From assembly GCA_013180625.2 (NCBI GenBank), contig SNVD02012307.1:1-64000 (forward strand): a stretch of DNA of 64,000 nucleotides, in the 5' to 3' direction. A program made the position numbers and the translations under genes. Below, in pieces: positions 52,825-64,000 of this stretch (its first letter is position 1; each line of letters begins with the position of its first letter). The DNA comes from Boswellia sacra (lineage: Eukaryota > Streptophyta > Magnoliopsida > Sapindales > Burseraceae). Below the pieces are notes generated by a model. The model ran no database searches and was not told the origin of the DNA. It worked only from the letters and a program-made list of their open reading frames with translations.

Positions 52825-54830
52825 AAGCCCGTTGGAGGAGCATCGGCTGCATGAACATTCGTGTCCACAGGATCAGATACAGTTGGCTGCTGCCCTTCGT
52901 CGTCATTAGCCGAACCTCCGTCAGAAACTCCATCCGAATCCTGAAATAAAGCAAACCTCAACGTCAGCTTAAGCATGGAAATCACATAATCTATTTTATG
53001 AATACTGTAACGTACAGTGTCAACGTATCTAAAATGGCCACCCAGTCGCGCAACAGCCTTATGCAGAAGAACTATCTCCTCCCACATTTCCTTGTTCTTC
53101 GCCTGTAACAATGCAAGCTCACGCAGAACTATGCTCTGAAACTCATCATGACCCGGCTGCACCTATATGTCATTATTAACGAGAGCCTTCATAAACCAAC
53201 GGAGCAGCGAATGTAAACAAAAAAGAATATGAATGTAAATTCTTATTACATACCTATGAGCTTGGAGGTAGATCGTGTACAGGGGGGAAATATCACGGTA
53301 GGTGGTCGCACGACCTAACGTCGAAATCGAATCGTCTAGATGTCCATAGCTGTAGAGCGGCTCTGGTGCAAGACTAAAGGGGATACTGCCACATCAGGTC
53401 TAATGAGGGGAACTACGACCAGGAGGAGGTGGAGCTAATGAACCCTCTGTCGAAAGTGGCTCAATGCTCTCAATGGGCAATAATGGAGCATCCACAGCTG
53501 TAACCCGAGCCACATATGCACCTCTCCAGATGCCAACCACTTTAGCGAGCCTTGTACACCACTCTGTCGGTTGCTCCTCCTCAAACGGCTCCAGAAGGAC
53601 GAGCGGGCGAGCCTGCGTCAACAAATAATCCATCATGTTAAACAGTGATTCGGGGTGAACAAAAACAAGACAATTTCATAAGATAGGGGAACCGTACGTA
53701 CCAGCCTCCTGACATGCAGGACATCATGTTTGACTATGTGCTCGGACGGGGTCTTAATTGTCTCCCACTTCAATAACCGCGGTATCCTCCTCTCACAGTT
53801 CTTGCGCACTCGCCCAAAAGTCGTGCCAATGTACGACACAGCCTCGTACAACCAAATCTTAATAACATAAGGGTTATTTAGGGACACTATGTACTGAAAT
53901 TTGTACGCCAAACAAAGAAAGAAATAAATATGTTAACACACATGTTTTGCAGTATGTACCTGAATGGCGTACGGGCACCATTCTAAGTTATATCTCTTTA
54001 CCTGCTTCGTCTTCGCTTGGGCTCGCTTCTTGTATTTTTCTAACCTCCCGATCAAAGCCTTCTTCATTCCGCTAAGTGTCTTATCAAAAGACACCGAACC
54101 CCATGGATAATTATTAAAATTATCCAGTGTGTTGACAAAATTCAACCACACATGGGAGACAAGTTGACGTCGATCCCGTGCCATGATACTACATTCCAGC
54201 ATATAGTACGACGCCATCTTCATAACGTCCTCAGATGGCATACGAGACACATTCAATTCCTGAAGTCTCCCATGAAAATCCTTAACCTCTACGTCCTCAC
54301 TCTCGAAGTACGTTTCCAACAAAGGGCACGGATTCAACACAGTCGGTATTGGTGGCGTCGTGGGAGCAAATTTTAATCTGGTAACCAAACCAACCCATGG
54401 GTAGAAAAACGAATCAATCTTCCTAGAAAGAAGGAAAAAATAAACATAAGATGGAAATAATGACAAAAAAAAAACTATAAATACCAGATGCTCAAAAATA
54501 AGAATTTTTAACTACATTGTAGTTCAAAACCATATTTTTATCTTGAATAAAGAACCACATCTCTTCATCATACCCCGTAGTGTTAACTTCCTACAAAAGC
54601 ACATTGTGTACCAGCTAAGATGGAAAGGACAGCTGACAGATGTCTAAGATAAATCCAAAATATGTATCATGAAATATGTCTTTTTGCCTCGCTGTCAACT
54701 TCGCACAAATCCATTCTATACAGTCCAAACTTGCCAAGTTTGTAATCACCACATGGTAGTGCTCATTATATGGTGTCTTCAGGGTGAAGGACAGTCCAAA
54801 TTCACTTACTATTTGCTTCAACCAACAAAT
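52825..54830 (-). pseudogene. DUF1985-type (transposon-associated) gene, pseudogene copy 2
   Basis: Collinear with 28,150-30,360. The central exon is open for 177 codons (53,933-54,466) and keeps CGA where copy 1 has TGA. KIWLYEAVSYIGTTFGRV, EEQPTEWCTRLAKVVGIWRG and LQAKNKEMWEEIVLLHKAV are readable in order. The two TAGs in the DUF1985 exon (54,600-54,620) are shared with copy 1. A 174-bp stretch present in copy 1 (28,748-28,921) is missing at 53,391. No protease or transposase domain seen. Confidence 0.6.
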
Positions 54831-55009
54831 ACAAGGCTGTTATGGTTAAATATGATACAAAAAGGTCAAAAAAAATGCAAAAACAAGCAACCTACCAAAA
54901 TGCTCGGCAAAACTCGACAACAAAAGCTGACAAAACTCGACAATGTTGTTCGATCTCGACAACATAAACTGACAAAACTCATGTCCGATAACTCCAACCG
55001 ACTATACGA

Positions 55010-55260
55010 CTTTGTCGGATGTCGGATTATTCGAGTGTCAGATTCATAATCCGACACTCGACACAAGACCTACCGAGTGTCGCATTACGAATCTGACACT
55101 CGACGCAAGGCATTTCAACTGTCGGATTGGAATCAGACACTTGATGTCTTCGAAAATAAACTGATATCAAGTGTCAGTTGTATATCTGATAAAACTCGAC
55201 ACGACTCCACACTGACGTGTCGAGTGTCGAGATGTGTCGAGATAAAACCGACACTCTCCA
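55010..55260. repeat. Cluster of CGACACTCG-type motifs, unit 2 copy
   Basis: Same arrangement as 30,540-30,800, with several private substitutions; core CGAGTGTCG/CGACACTCG copies are mostly kept and some match the core better here (GTGTCGAGTGTCGAGATG). Confidence 0.65.
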
Positions 55261-55678
55261 TCGTTTACCTCGCGACGAAACCCGTCGGTTTTCATAGTTT
55301 TCATACACATCAAATCACATAAATCACCTAATAACACTAGATTTATCCCTAAAAACACAGAATAACTTCACAAATCTGATGGAAACTCAAATCCTTAATT
55401 AAGATTTCCTAAAAACTCAATCAAATCTAACGAAAGAGAAAACAACCAAATAAATCACAAAAACAGACGAATAAGCGTACCTCGGTGTTGCTTATTCGTT
55501 CTCTCTACGTCATCTTGCTTCTATCCTCAGAGTAGGCTCGTGTCAGTTTGTGTTTCCAGCGGTGTTGAAGGGTTTCGGATATATTTGTCTGAAGAGGGAA
55601 ATAGGGCTTAGGGAATAATTTAAGAGGTTAAGGGTATTTGAGTCTTTTTATTAAGAAAGTGTTTATGGCATGAAAATT

Positions 55679-57194
55679 GGGCCAATCACATAGGCCTCCC
55701 CTTGGTTTTTACTTAGTTTCGTTCATATTCACTGTTTGCTACCTTTAATCATCGCCTATATCCCTTCCATCAGATTTTTATTTAAGCTATAGATTATGCT
55801 ATTAAATAATCTAAATTTTAACTTGTTGCCATTTGTTGGCGCTCGAACCCAGGACCTCCTATCTTCTACATGGCATGCTCACCACCAAACTACAACATAT
55901 TTATCCATAGAGTTAACAAGAAGTAAGCTATAATTTATTTAAATTAATTATACATTTATACATTTTAATAAATTAATTAATTTACTAATAAGAATTAATA
56001 GATTAAAATAGATTAAAATAAAATTAATAAAATAAATTAATAAATCTATAGTTCCTCTTATTTAATTTATAATTGATTAAAATAAATTATAAATTTTAAT
56101 TAATTTATTAACATAAAACCCTAAATTTATTAATAGGAAGTAATAAATTAAAATAGATTAAAATATAAATTAATAAAATAAATTAATAATTCTACAGTTC
56201 CTCTTATTTAATTTATACTTGATTAAAATTAATTATAAATTTTAATTAATTTATTAAAATAAATTTATAAATCTATTAATAGGAATTAATAAATTCAAAT
56301 AGATTTTAATAAAAATTAATAAATCTATGGCTCCTCTTATCTTGCTCATAATTGATTAAAATTAATTATAAATTTTAATTAATTTATTAAAATAAATTAA
56401 TAAATTTATTAATAAGAATTAATCAATAAAAATAAAAATATATTAAAATAAATATCAAACGAAAATAAATTAATAAATTTAGATTAAAATAGAAATTAAA
56501 CAAAAATAAATTAAAATTTTAGATTAAAAAATTGAACAAAAATAATCAGCTTAATTTTTGTATATTTTTGTTGGTATCTTTTAACGGTTTTGTAATTTTA
56601 TTGTATCAAAAATAAAAAAATTATAATTTTTAGATATTTTGTTGAGTATTTTGTGAATTTTTAAATATATTTGTGGATATTTTATGGGGTAATTTTCAAT
56701 TTTTTAAAATTTAATTGTATATTGAAATGCCTTGAAATATGAAAAATGAATATTATGAAAAATAAAATAAGTATTTTTTATATATTTGAATATATTTGAA
56801 AAATTTTAATTAAATAAAATTAGCATATTCTTTGAGCAACTAAATCCAATAATTGATTCCTTAAAATAGTATTACAATAAATAATAAAGTATGGTAAGTT
56901 GAACAACTTTAAGCAATTGATGTAGTGGTAAGAAAGTTATACTGCCTTCTTGGAGGAATGGGTTCGAATCACACAAATTTCATTAGCTAACTTTTTATAA
57001 ATTTGTTCAGAGGGTATTTTCATAATTGTAACGATTTTGGACGGAATAGTGATGTCATCTAACAGCAAAAGTGACGGAAGGGGTCTCCATGATGAATTTC
57101 AAAAAAGTCAGGGGTATGCGGTGATGAAAAGTGGTAAACAGTGAATATGGATGAAATTGAGCCAAAACTAAGGGGGTGTCTATGCGATTAACCC
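55679..57194. mobile_element. 1.5-kb long-terminal-inverted-repeat element, unit 2 copy
   Basis: Duplicate of 31,218-32,733 as part of the unit, with the same ends and AT-rich core. The right-arm tRNA-like block reads GATGTAGTGGTAAGAAAG, slightly closer to an A-box than in unit 1, followed by GGGTTCGAATC. Confidence 0.7.
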
Positions 57195-57566
57195 ATGTTA
57201 GAAAATTTTTCAAGATGTTTCCAAATTGCAATGGGAGTCCCTAATTGTGTCTATTTTTCAGGATGTGTCCAAATGCACTAGGTTTTATAAATTTCATATC
57301 CTGTCCGACATTATCCAATGTCCGTCGACAGTGCAACAAAAAGCGTCTAGTTTTCAGCACGATCATAATATGCAAAATTTTTGAAGGATCCGCTCATCAA
57401 AGAAACGTCAAAATAAACTAATTTTTATATTTTTATAACATAATTTTATAAATGTCTTGAGTTATATCATTTTCTATTGGAATATTAAGAAGTATAATCC
57501 ACAGAAATACATATTAAGTTTTTGCAAGAACATATTTAGGAATATTTTTCCAAAAAGTATTTTAAG

Positions 57567-58788
57567 TAAAATACATTCAACGCATGAGCTTGCTTTAATC
57601 CACCATTCTCTATTGCAATTGGAACTTAGTATAATCTCAATGCATCCCGTACAAAACAATGCAGTGATTGATGGATACAGATAATTCAAGACATCCTGTC
57701 CATAACATACTCTCCATGAATGCATCCTAGAGGGATACTTCCTATGCCATCATCATCATGCATTTCCTTATAACAGCGCACAGAAAAATGAACGCAGTTG
57801 AGGAGATGTATAACAAATTATGACCAGAGATCTTATGTCGATGACATCAGATGGTAGTATTTCTACTCAAGGATAGCCAAAAAAGTGCACCAGAGTTTAC
57901 CTTCCTATAAACATGTAGATGGCAGACTAGAAGTTCACAAGTTTGATAGCTCATCTCTGCTCTTCAAATTTAATTATATAGCAATTAACGATGGATGTAG
58001 AGCTCTTCACTGTTGTTTTACAATGCCAGTATAGCATAGATAGGAATTGTGATATATGCAGAGTGAGGATAACATAACAACCAAGTTGAGGTGTATGCAT
58101 CTACCAAGTAAAACCAGAATGACAATTCAAATGCCGAGTGTCTGCATGAGAAATGCAGAACATATAATAACGAAATCGATATTAATTGTATACCACACAC
58201 AGTAGCAGTGAAGCTCTCCTCCTCGCCTCAGTTGATGAGCATGCTGACTTCCTCTAACCTGAATTGCAGCATAAGTTAACTTTTGCCAACCAAACATCTC
58301 TAACCATCTTCCATCACTGCTTTGAATCAGATATCTCATTCAATGCTGATGCAAGTCTGCAGGCAGCAAATAAAACAGATTTACTTAGTCCCCTTTCACT
58401 TTGACCAGCGGCACATAAGTTTTCACTCTAAGTAGCATTGTGCAAGCTTGAATTCTTTTTTACCTTTTTCGATCACAAGATTCAGTGACTTGAGTTTGGA
58501 TTTTTGAGAAATTGGACATTCTTTCTTTGAAAAATTTCCTGGCCTCAGAATGAGTGTCTCGAAACCTGATAAGGCCTATTCCAACTGGCAACAAGGATGG
58601 GTACAGAACTAGGAGAAACATCATGTATCGTGACAGAAGCTCAGGTTTTTATGGGCATCAACTGAACTGTTGTCCTTAGTGGCTGTAAATGGCCTAGCAG
58701 AAATGGGCTTTATTTGAGCTAGAATGTAGATGAGGCTTCTTGCTCAACAGGATTATCACCATTAGTCAATAATAGCGGTCGAGAACTG
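57567..58788. other. Unit 3 left part without recognisable gene
   Basis: Counterpart of 34,030-35,219. No coding exon recognised. Confidence 0.5.
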
Positions 58789-60203
58789 GGGGACATCTAA
58801 CCCGAGTGATTTAAAAGCTGAGAAGGCAGCAATCCTGGCCTCTTCTGCTTTTTCAAGAAAAATTTTGCGCGCACCATTCTTGATCTTTTTTGCTAGTCCT
58901 AACTGTATTCGTTTTTGTGCTGAACCTTCTAGTCATATGATGAACTTTGCATTATTAATTCGTCTCTTAGCAAAACAGGCAAAAAAATATAGCAGACATT
59001 ACAGATAATAAATATGAAAACATTGAAAGTCAAACCGAAATAATAGTGGCCTGTAGTGCTGTACAAATGAAATCAACTTTCTTTAGCATTTTCTTGCTTC
59101 ACTTACTAACAACAAAAGAGTTCTAGCTACAAATGCGTCACCTTTGTTTCTACATATTTTCTTTTCCCCCTAATGCAACTATCTTCCACTGCAAATCTGT
59201 GTTAAGAGTTATTAATCGTCGTTCCATAACATCCATAAAAAAAACTTGAAAAGGTGCAAACTTAAAATGTTCTTCTAGGAGCCAATACACAAGAGTCATC
59301 TAATAAATAAACCTTGTCGACAGGGAGAAGTGAACTAAGATTTAAACTCAGAACAGTTATGTTTGGTGAACAGACTTCATAAAATGAACAAAAAGAGATC
59401 AAATTACAAAAGCCATAGAAAAAATATCTTCAAGACATTCACCTTGTGCAGTCCACAATGAAGATTCACAAAGAGCTTTGACAATGTCAGGAATGGATGC
59501 TTCAGCAACTTCCAGAAGTGTATGCAAGCCAGCTTTATAGAGTGCTCTTGCCCGAGAACCCTTGAAAACAGACAAATATCAAAGTATAAATATATGTTGA
59601 AGCTTAAACATTATTGTTGAATACTTACCTATTCACTTAAGCGTTTAGATCATGTAGTGGAATCAAAGCCAAGTTGATCAAATTGTCCCATTTTCGGATC
59701 CCGTTATTAATATTAAGTAAAGTATAACAAGCTATATTTGTGTTAAGAAATTATGTTTACAACTATGACTATATGGTGGTGTTTAGTTAATATACAAGAG
59801 TGCATGAAGGGGCATTTAATAGAAGGGCGGACCTTAATAAAACGAATGTGAATGTGATTACCTTCACATATGGAATCGCTGTAAGTTCTACAATCTCTGC
59901 CCTAACTCCAAATGAAACACGATTTTGAAACTTAGCAACCAAGCCTTCAAGATCATACCATCCAAGCCTCTCACAGAACACAGAAACCATACATGCAAAC
60001 CTTCTAGCGTTCTCTTGTAAGGCCTGAACCATGCCTCTTGCCACTTTAAAAGCTTCACAAACCTCAAGCACTAGAACTTCCTTCATATCAGATGGAAAAG
60101 AATATGCATTTAGCAAAAATAATAACAAAAAGGTTGAGAAAAGGTAGTACCAACAGTATACAACTTGATTTCAACATATGTGCATGCGTGTGTGTGTGTG
60201 CGC

Positions 60204-60235
<32 letters not shown>

Positions 60236-63200
60236 TATTACAGTCACCAAACCTATTAAATATGAGTAGAAAAGAATAGAGGGGTTTTTTTTTTTTGGTC
60301 ATATACCTTCGGTGGAGTTAGAAACAAAACAATGCCAGCATTATGCCTAATTAGATTGTAAGGTATCGACATTACATAATAGCAATAACCACAGTTATAA
60401 TGAACGCAAAAGTTTCAAGATAGAAGAAGACTAAAAATAAAGAATGAAACCTGCACTAATCTTGACAATATGAGGGCAACATAGAATCATTTACACACTC
60501 TAAGTTTCTGCTCATCTGAAGGCATGCTATTGTTGGTGATTCCAGGTCGGCACTCAAGTTTGCCATGCAACCCTATGATGTTATCTCTCAATCTGCTTGA
60601 AGCTCGTATAGGTGCACCATGTGCCATCCGCATTAAAAATGGCTATGTCACTCCTACTCGATTGCCAACTGACTGAATTTCATATCCCATAAAAGAAAAA
60701 GTTTTATCGTCATTAAAGACAAAACCCCCAAAATTATATATAAAATGAAAGTAACTACCAAAATCACTAGGATAAAGATGAAAATCAAATCAAATTTTAT
60801 CAAGAAACTTGACATCATCGTTACTCCTTTGGCTTATCACTGACAGTGTGCTCAAGGTTCTCGAACTAAGAAACAGATTTTAGAAGCCAAAGCCAAAAAA
60901 GCATATCCTAAGCGATTGTGATAATGGGGTTCATTTAAATGATATAATCATGATGAAATAGAAGAAGTACTGAAAGCAATTCACTTAACAAAGTATGGAG
61001 ATTAAAACTCCTCAAGACAATAACATCACCAACACCATGGCACTATCTAAGCTCAAAGGTTAGATTCAAGGAATGCTATCAAAACAGTATCAAAGTTACT
61101 CGGCCATGAATTCAGTCTTGACTCTTGAAGTAAAATTTAAGCATAGCCCATGAGACAGACCAATAGACAACAATATGAATAAAAAGGATCCATGTTGTAC
61201 CTATTTCTAAACACATTGTAAACACGCCTCTAAAAATGAACCAAAAGAAGTAAAATCACCTTATCAAGAGATGACAATTCCATGTATCTCTCATAATATA
61301 ACTCCCAATTTGGTTCAACTTCAACATTAATTGGTGTCAATAGATAAATCAAATGCAAATCTGATGCCAATACAAATCCTTCTCTTGCCCTCAGAAGATC
61401 ATCAAGCACAATCTAGGCAACCGAGCAAATAATTATAATTAACATCAATACATTGCAACTATTTTGAGTCAGGTCCACAACTTCTAAAAAAAATAAAAAA
61501 TAAAAAAATCAATTGACATGCATAAAAATAAATGAAACTGCTCAAAACTCAAGGAATGTTTATGATCACAATAATAAAGTAAAGGAAGAATATTACAAGT
61601 GATTCTTCTGGGCATAGATAACTGCTGAACGCCGCACGTCCAAGAGGTGTGGTACTATACAATTTCGTATCGTTATTCCACTCAAGAAGCTTTTTATGGC
61701 ACAACCACCGAAGAGAGTCTTGTGCTGATTTTACAACATCTAGAAATGGTTTCGTAAAATTGAGAAGAGTGCACTTCACATATCTGTGAACATCTTCAGC
61801 AGTTTGAACAATCCCACTAGCCACAACTTCCAAAATCGCACGAATCATCCCATTCTTATCTTCAGATAAACAAGAATGCAACGGCGGACAGCTTTCATTA
61901 AGAAGTCCAATGATTCTTTTGACCTCTTCTGGTTTGCAAATAAGAATCGGGCCATTTAAAAGCACTCTTAGGAAAAAAGGAATTATATAGCAAAGAATTA
62001 AAATTTTCTAAAACAACGAAGCCACTTAAGAAATTTTTTAAAAAAAACTTTGTAAGTAATATGTTTCAAACAAAAACTCAAAAAAACTGGTCATCGCAGC
62101 AGGACCATAAAAACAGTTAAAAAAATGGTTATCAACATTTAGTGAATACGTCAATCACACATGATTTTATGATTTTTAAATAACAAATAGTTAATCTTGA
62201 TTCCATCTACAACTGCTTGATAATATTATAAATTAGATTAAAAATAAAAGTGATTACATTGCAACCATGAGCAAATATAATAAATAAGAACATTATATAA
62301 TCCACAATGGTATAGTTATTGACAGCGACAAGAAAGCTTATTAAATAAAAAAAATATCGTAAAACAGAAAGGAAAAGACTAGCATGGGAGGACATAACCA
62401 AGTAAATTGTTATATATTCATTCAACAGCTCAGAATTCACTTAAACATATAAGACAACCAGATTAAAAAGGATAACAAAAAAGGAGAAATTGCAAGATAA
62501 CCAAAGTAAAATTCTCAACAAACGAAGCCAAGATATGATTAAATAACAGATACCTATCACTCTAATAAGAACAACAAGAGAAGAAGTGATTAAATAATAG
62601 AAAATAAGATGACAAAAATAACGAATACAAAACTAGTAAACATACACTTTCTCCTTTCGCATTTATTCTAGTCCGACCAGCTCGGCCCGCCATCTGTCGA
62701 TACCTTGTCCAATCTATGAAATCAAGGCCAATCTTGGGTTGACGGAAAATGACTCTCCTGGCAGGCAGGTTAACCCCAACAGCTAAGGTAGATGTAGCAG
62801 TTAACACACGTATAAAACTTTTATGATAGTAGGTTTCAACAACCTCTCTTTCCTCCACCTATGCACAAAGAAAAGAACAACTATTGGAATGAGAACTCAA
62901 GGCTTAAGAATCTACAAGTACAAACTCATAGCTTCATGATTTAGTACAAAAATTAAAGTATAATCAAGAAGTAAAAAGGTCATTATCAAAATATGAATTA
63001 TGGAAGGTAGAAGAACAAAAATAATACTGTGAGTCTAGCATGATGATAAGCAACACCAAAAGGAAGAGTTTCTTCCAATATAGGATCCAATCCAACAGGA
63101 CACCTTCGCAATGCATCAATGGCTGAGCTAATATCAACAAACTTGCTATCACTACTGTGGATGTTGATACAAAGTTTCTTAAGGAAGTTTGAGACATGCC

Positions 63201-63517
63201 TTGCAGTTTATTCACATCCCTTACGGCTAGAGCAGAATATTAATACTGAATGGCCCTCTTGAACAACCTAAGAAACATTTGCAATATTCATAATTGCTCA
63301 ACTTTCAATGTCATGCCTTGTTAAGGCCCATTTAAATAAGTAAAGGGACAAAAACCTCATTGCACAATTCAACAATATGATCAAGATCTTTTCCTCCAAT
63401 GTCAGCTGCTTTTGGAATCATTCTAACGACATTGAAATTCTTATCATAAATGGTATTGCCAACTTTAATATATTCCTCTAGGGGAACAGGTCGAAAATCT
63501 GTTTCATATAATGCTGC
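58789..63517 (-). pseudogene. TEB: TEBICHI / PolQ-like helicase pseudogene, copy 3 (5' end outside window)
   Basis: Minus-strand exons, 5' to 3' within the window: 63,517-63,356 ([20 protein letters not shown]), 63,267-63,028 ([19 protein letters not shown]), 62,858-62,653 ([19 protein letters not shown] running into [15 protein letters not shown], helicase motif VI), about 61,969-61,592 (winged-helix-like exon, [20 protein letters not shown]), about 61,411-61,261 ([12 protein letters not shown]), about 60,650-60,450 ([17 protein letters not shown]), about 60,089-59,863 ([19 protein letters not shown]), about 59,565-59,443 and about 58,930-58,789. Lesions: TAA at 63,208-63,210 (shared with copy 2) and a private TAG near 60,646. 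It is the only copy here with motif VI, so it best shows the ancestral exon order. Confidence 0.88.
60187..60235. repeat. GT/GA compound microsatellite
   Basis: GTGTGTGTGTGTG followed by CGCGTGTG and a GA run of about 13 repeats, in a TEBICHI intron. The equivalent site in unit 2 (36,639) is shorter and lacks the long GT run. Confidence 0.8.
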
Positions 63518-64000
63518 CTGTTTGCAAAGTTGTGTAAATAAATAAAACATAATCAATTTAAAATGGAAGAAAGAGCAAACAAAGATGTACTATCAATGAT
63601 CAACCTAAATTTTGACAGATATATCAAATAAACAAATGACATTCCAATCAATTGGAATGTCCTCCTAATAGAAATAAAAAAACCTAAGATGTGAGTTAAA
63701 ACTGAGCAAGAATTTTATTTAAGTCATTAGCATATACAAATTCCATCACCTAAAAAAAGTTTCTTTGAAGATTACTTGAATTGCTAAGTTATAATGTTTC
63801 ATTTTATGACTGATCATGAATGAACAAAAACAAGCTTGTACAAAATTTGGACATAAAAATGCATGTAAAGAAAAAGATGAAATAATTTACCACCTCAATA
63901 GATCAAAATGTTACTCCAAGTATGAATAACTTTAAAATTTAAATAATTATAGGAGACACTGAACCAATATGCAAAACCGTAGAATTATAGAAACCTCTTG
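63518..64000. other. TEBICHI intron sequence, unit 3
   Basis: Matches the intron at 21,222-21,700 of unit 1 and 38,619-39,100 of unit 2. It runs off the window before the next helicase exon. Confidence 0.75.

Larger units (their letters stand above)
57567..64000. repeat. Segmental duplication unit 3 (continues beyond window)
   Basis: Starts inside the unit at ATACATTCAACGC, matching 34,030 of unit 2, and stays collinear with units 1 and 2 to the window end. About the first 475 bp of the unit are missing at the junction. It retains the exons between 61,261 and 62,730 that units 1 and 2 have lost. Confidence 0.9.

Overview
This window looks like nuclear DNA from a flowering plant, probably a eudicot. 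It is AT-rich and intron-bearing. It holds Ty3/gypsy and Ty1/copia retrotransposon remains, plus broken copies of plant genes: LOG, TEBICHI (a PolQ-type helicase) and NUP107. I found no gene that is intact from start to stop; every recognisable coding stretch has stops, frameshifts or missing exons. The species cannot be read from the sequence.

Region 1 (1-17,232) is two nested Ty3/gypsy elements, both on the minus strand. Element A (1-5,949) is a gag-PR-RT-RNaseH-INT remnant cut off at its 5' end. Element B (5,950-17,232, 11.3 kb) is complete in outline: two 1.53-kb LTRs, a tRNA-Asp-type primer binding site, gag, PR, RT, RNaseH, INT, an extra downstream ORF also found in A, a polypurine tract, and between these last two an intronless full-length copy of a LOG cytokinin-activation gene with two nonsense codons. 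B sits inside A's gag, but the rest of A is not found on its other side and no target-site duplication is visible.

Region 2 (17,233-64,000) is a head-to-tail array of large segmental duplications: unit 1 about 17,233-33,555, unit 2 about 33,556-57,566, unit 3 from about 57,567 past the window end. From left to right a unit carries a TEBICHI helicase pseudogene (minus), a C-terminal NUP107 pseudogene (minus), a DUF1985-type transposon-associated gene (minus), a cluster of CGACACTCG-type motifs, and a 1.5-kb inverted-repeat element. Introns and splice sites are kept, so the copies arose at DNA level. Some nonsense codons are shared and others private, which gives a partial order of events.

The units differ by large changes. 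In unit 1 a copia fragment replaces several TEBICHI exons, and about 5.4 kb (TEBICHI 5' end plus spacer) is missing. In unit 2 a 1.3-kb deletion with 6-bp microhomology fuses two helicase exons in frame, and a 2.08-kb hAT-like element with an 8-bp target duplication interrupts a NUP107 exon. Unit 3 keeps the helicase exons lost in the other two. Nothing suggests an operon-like or concerted function; the window reads as decaying pericentromeric or gene-poor DNA.
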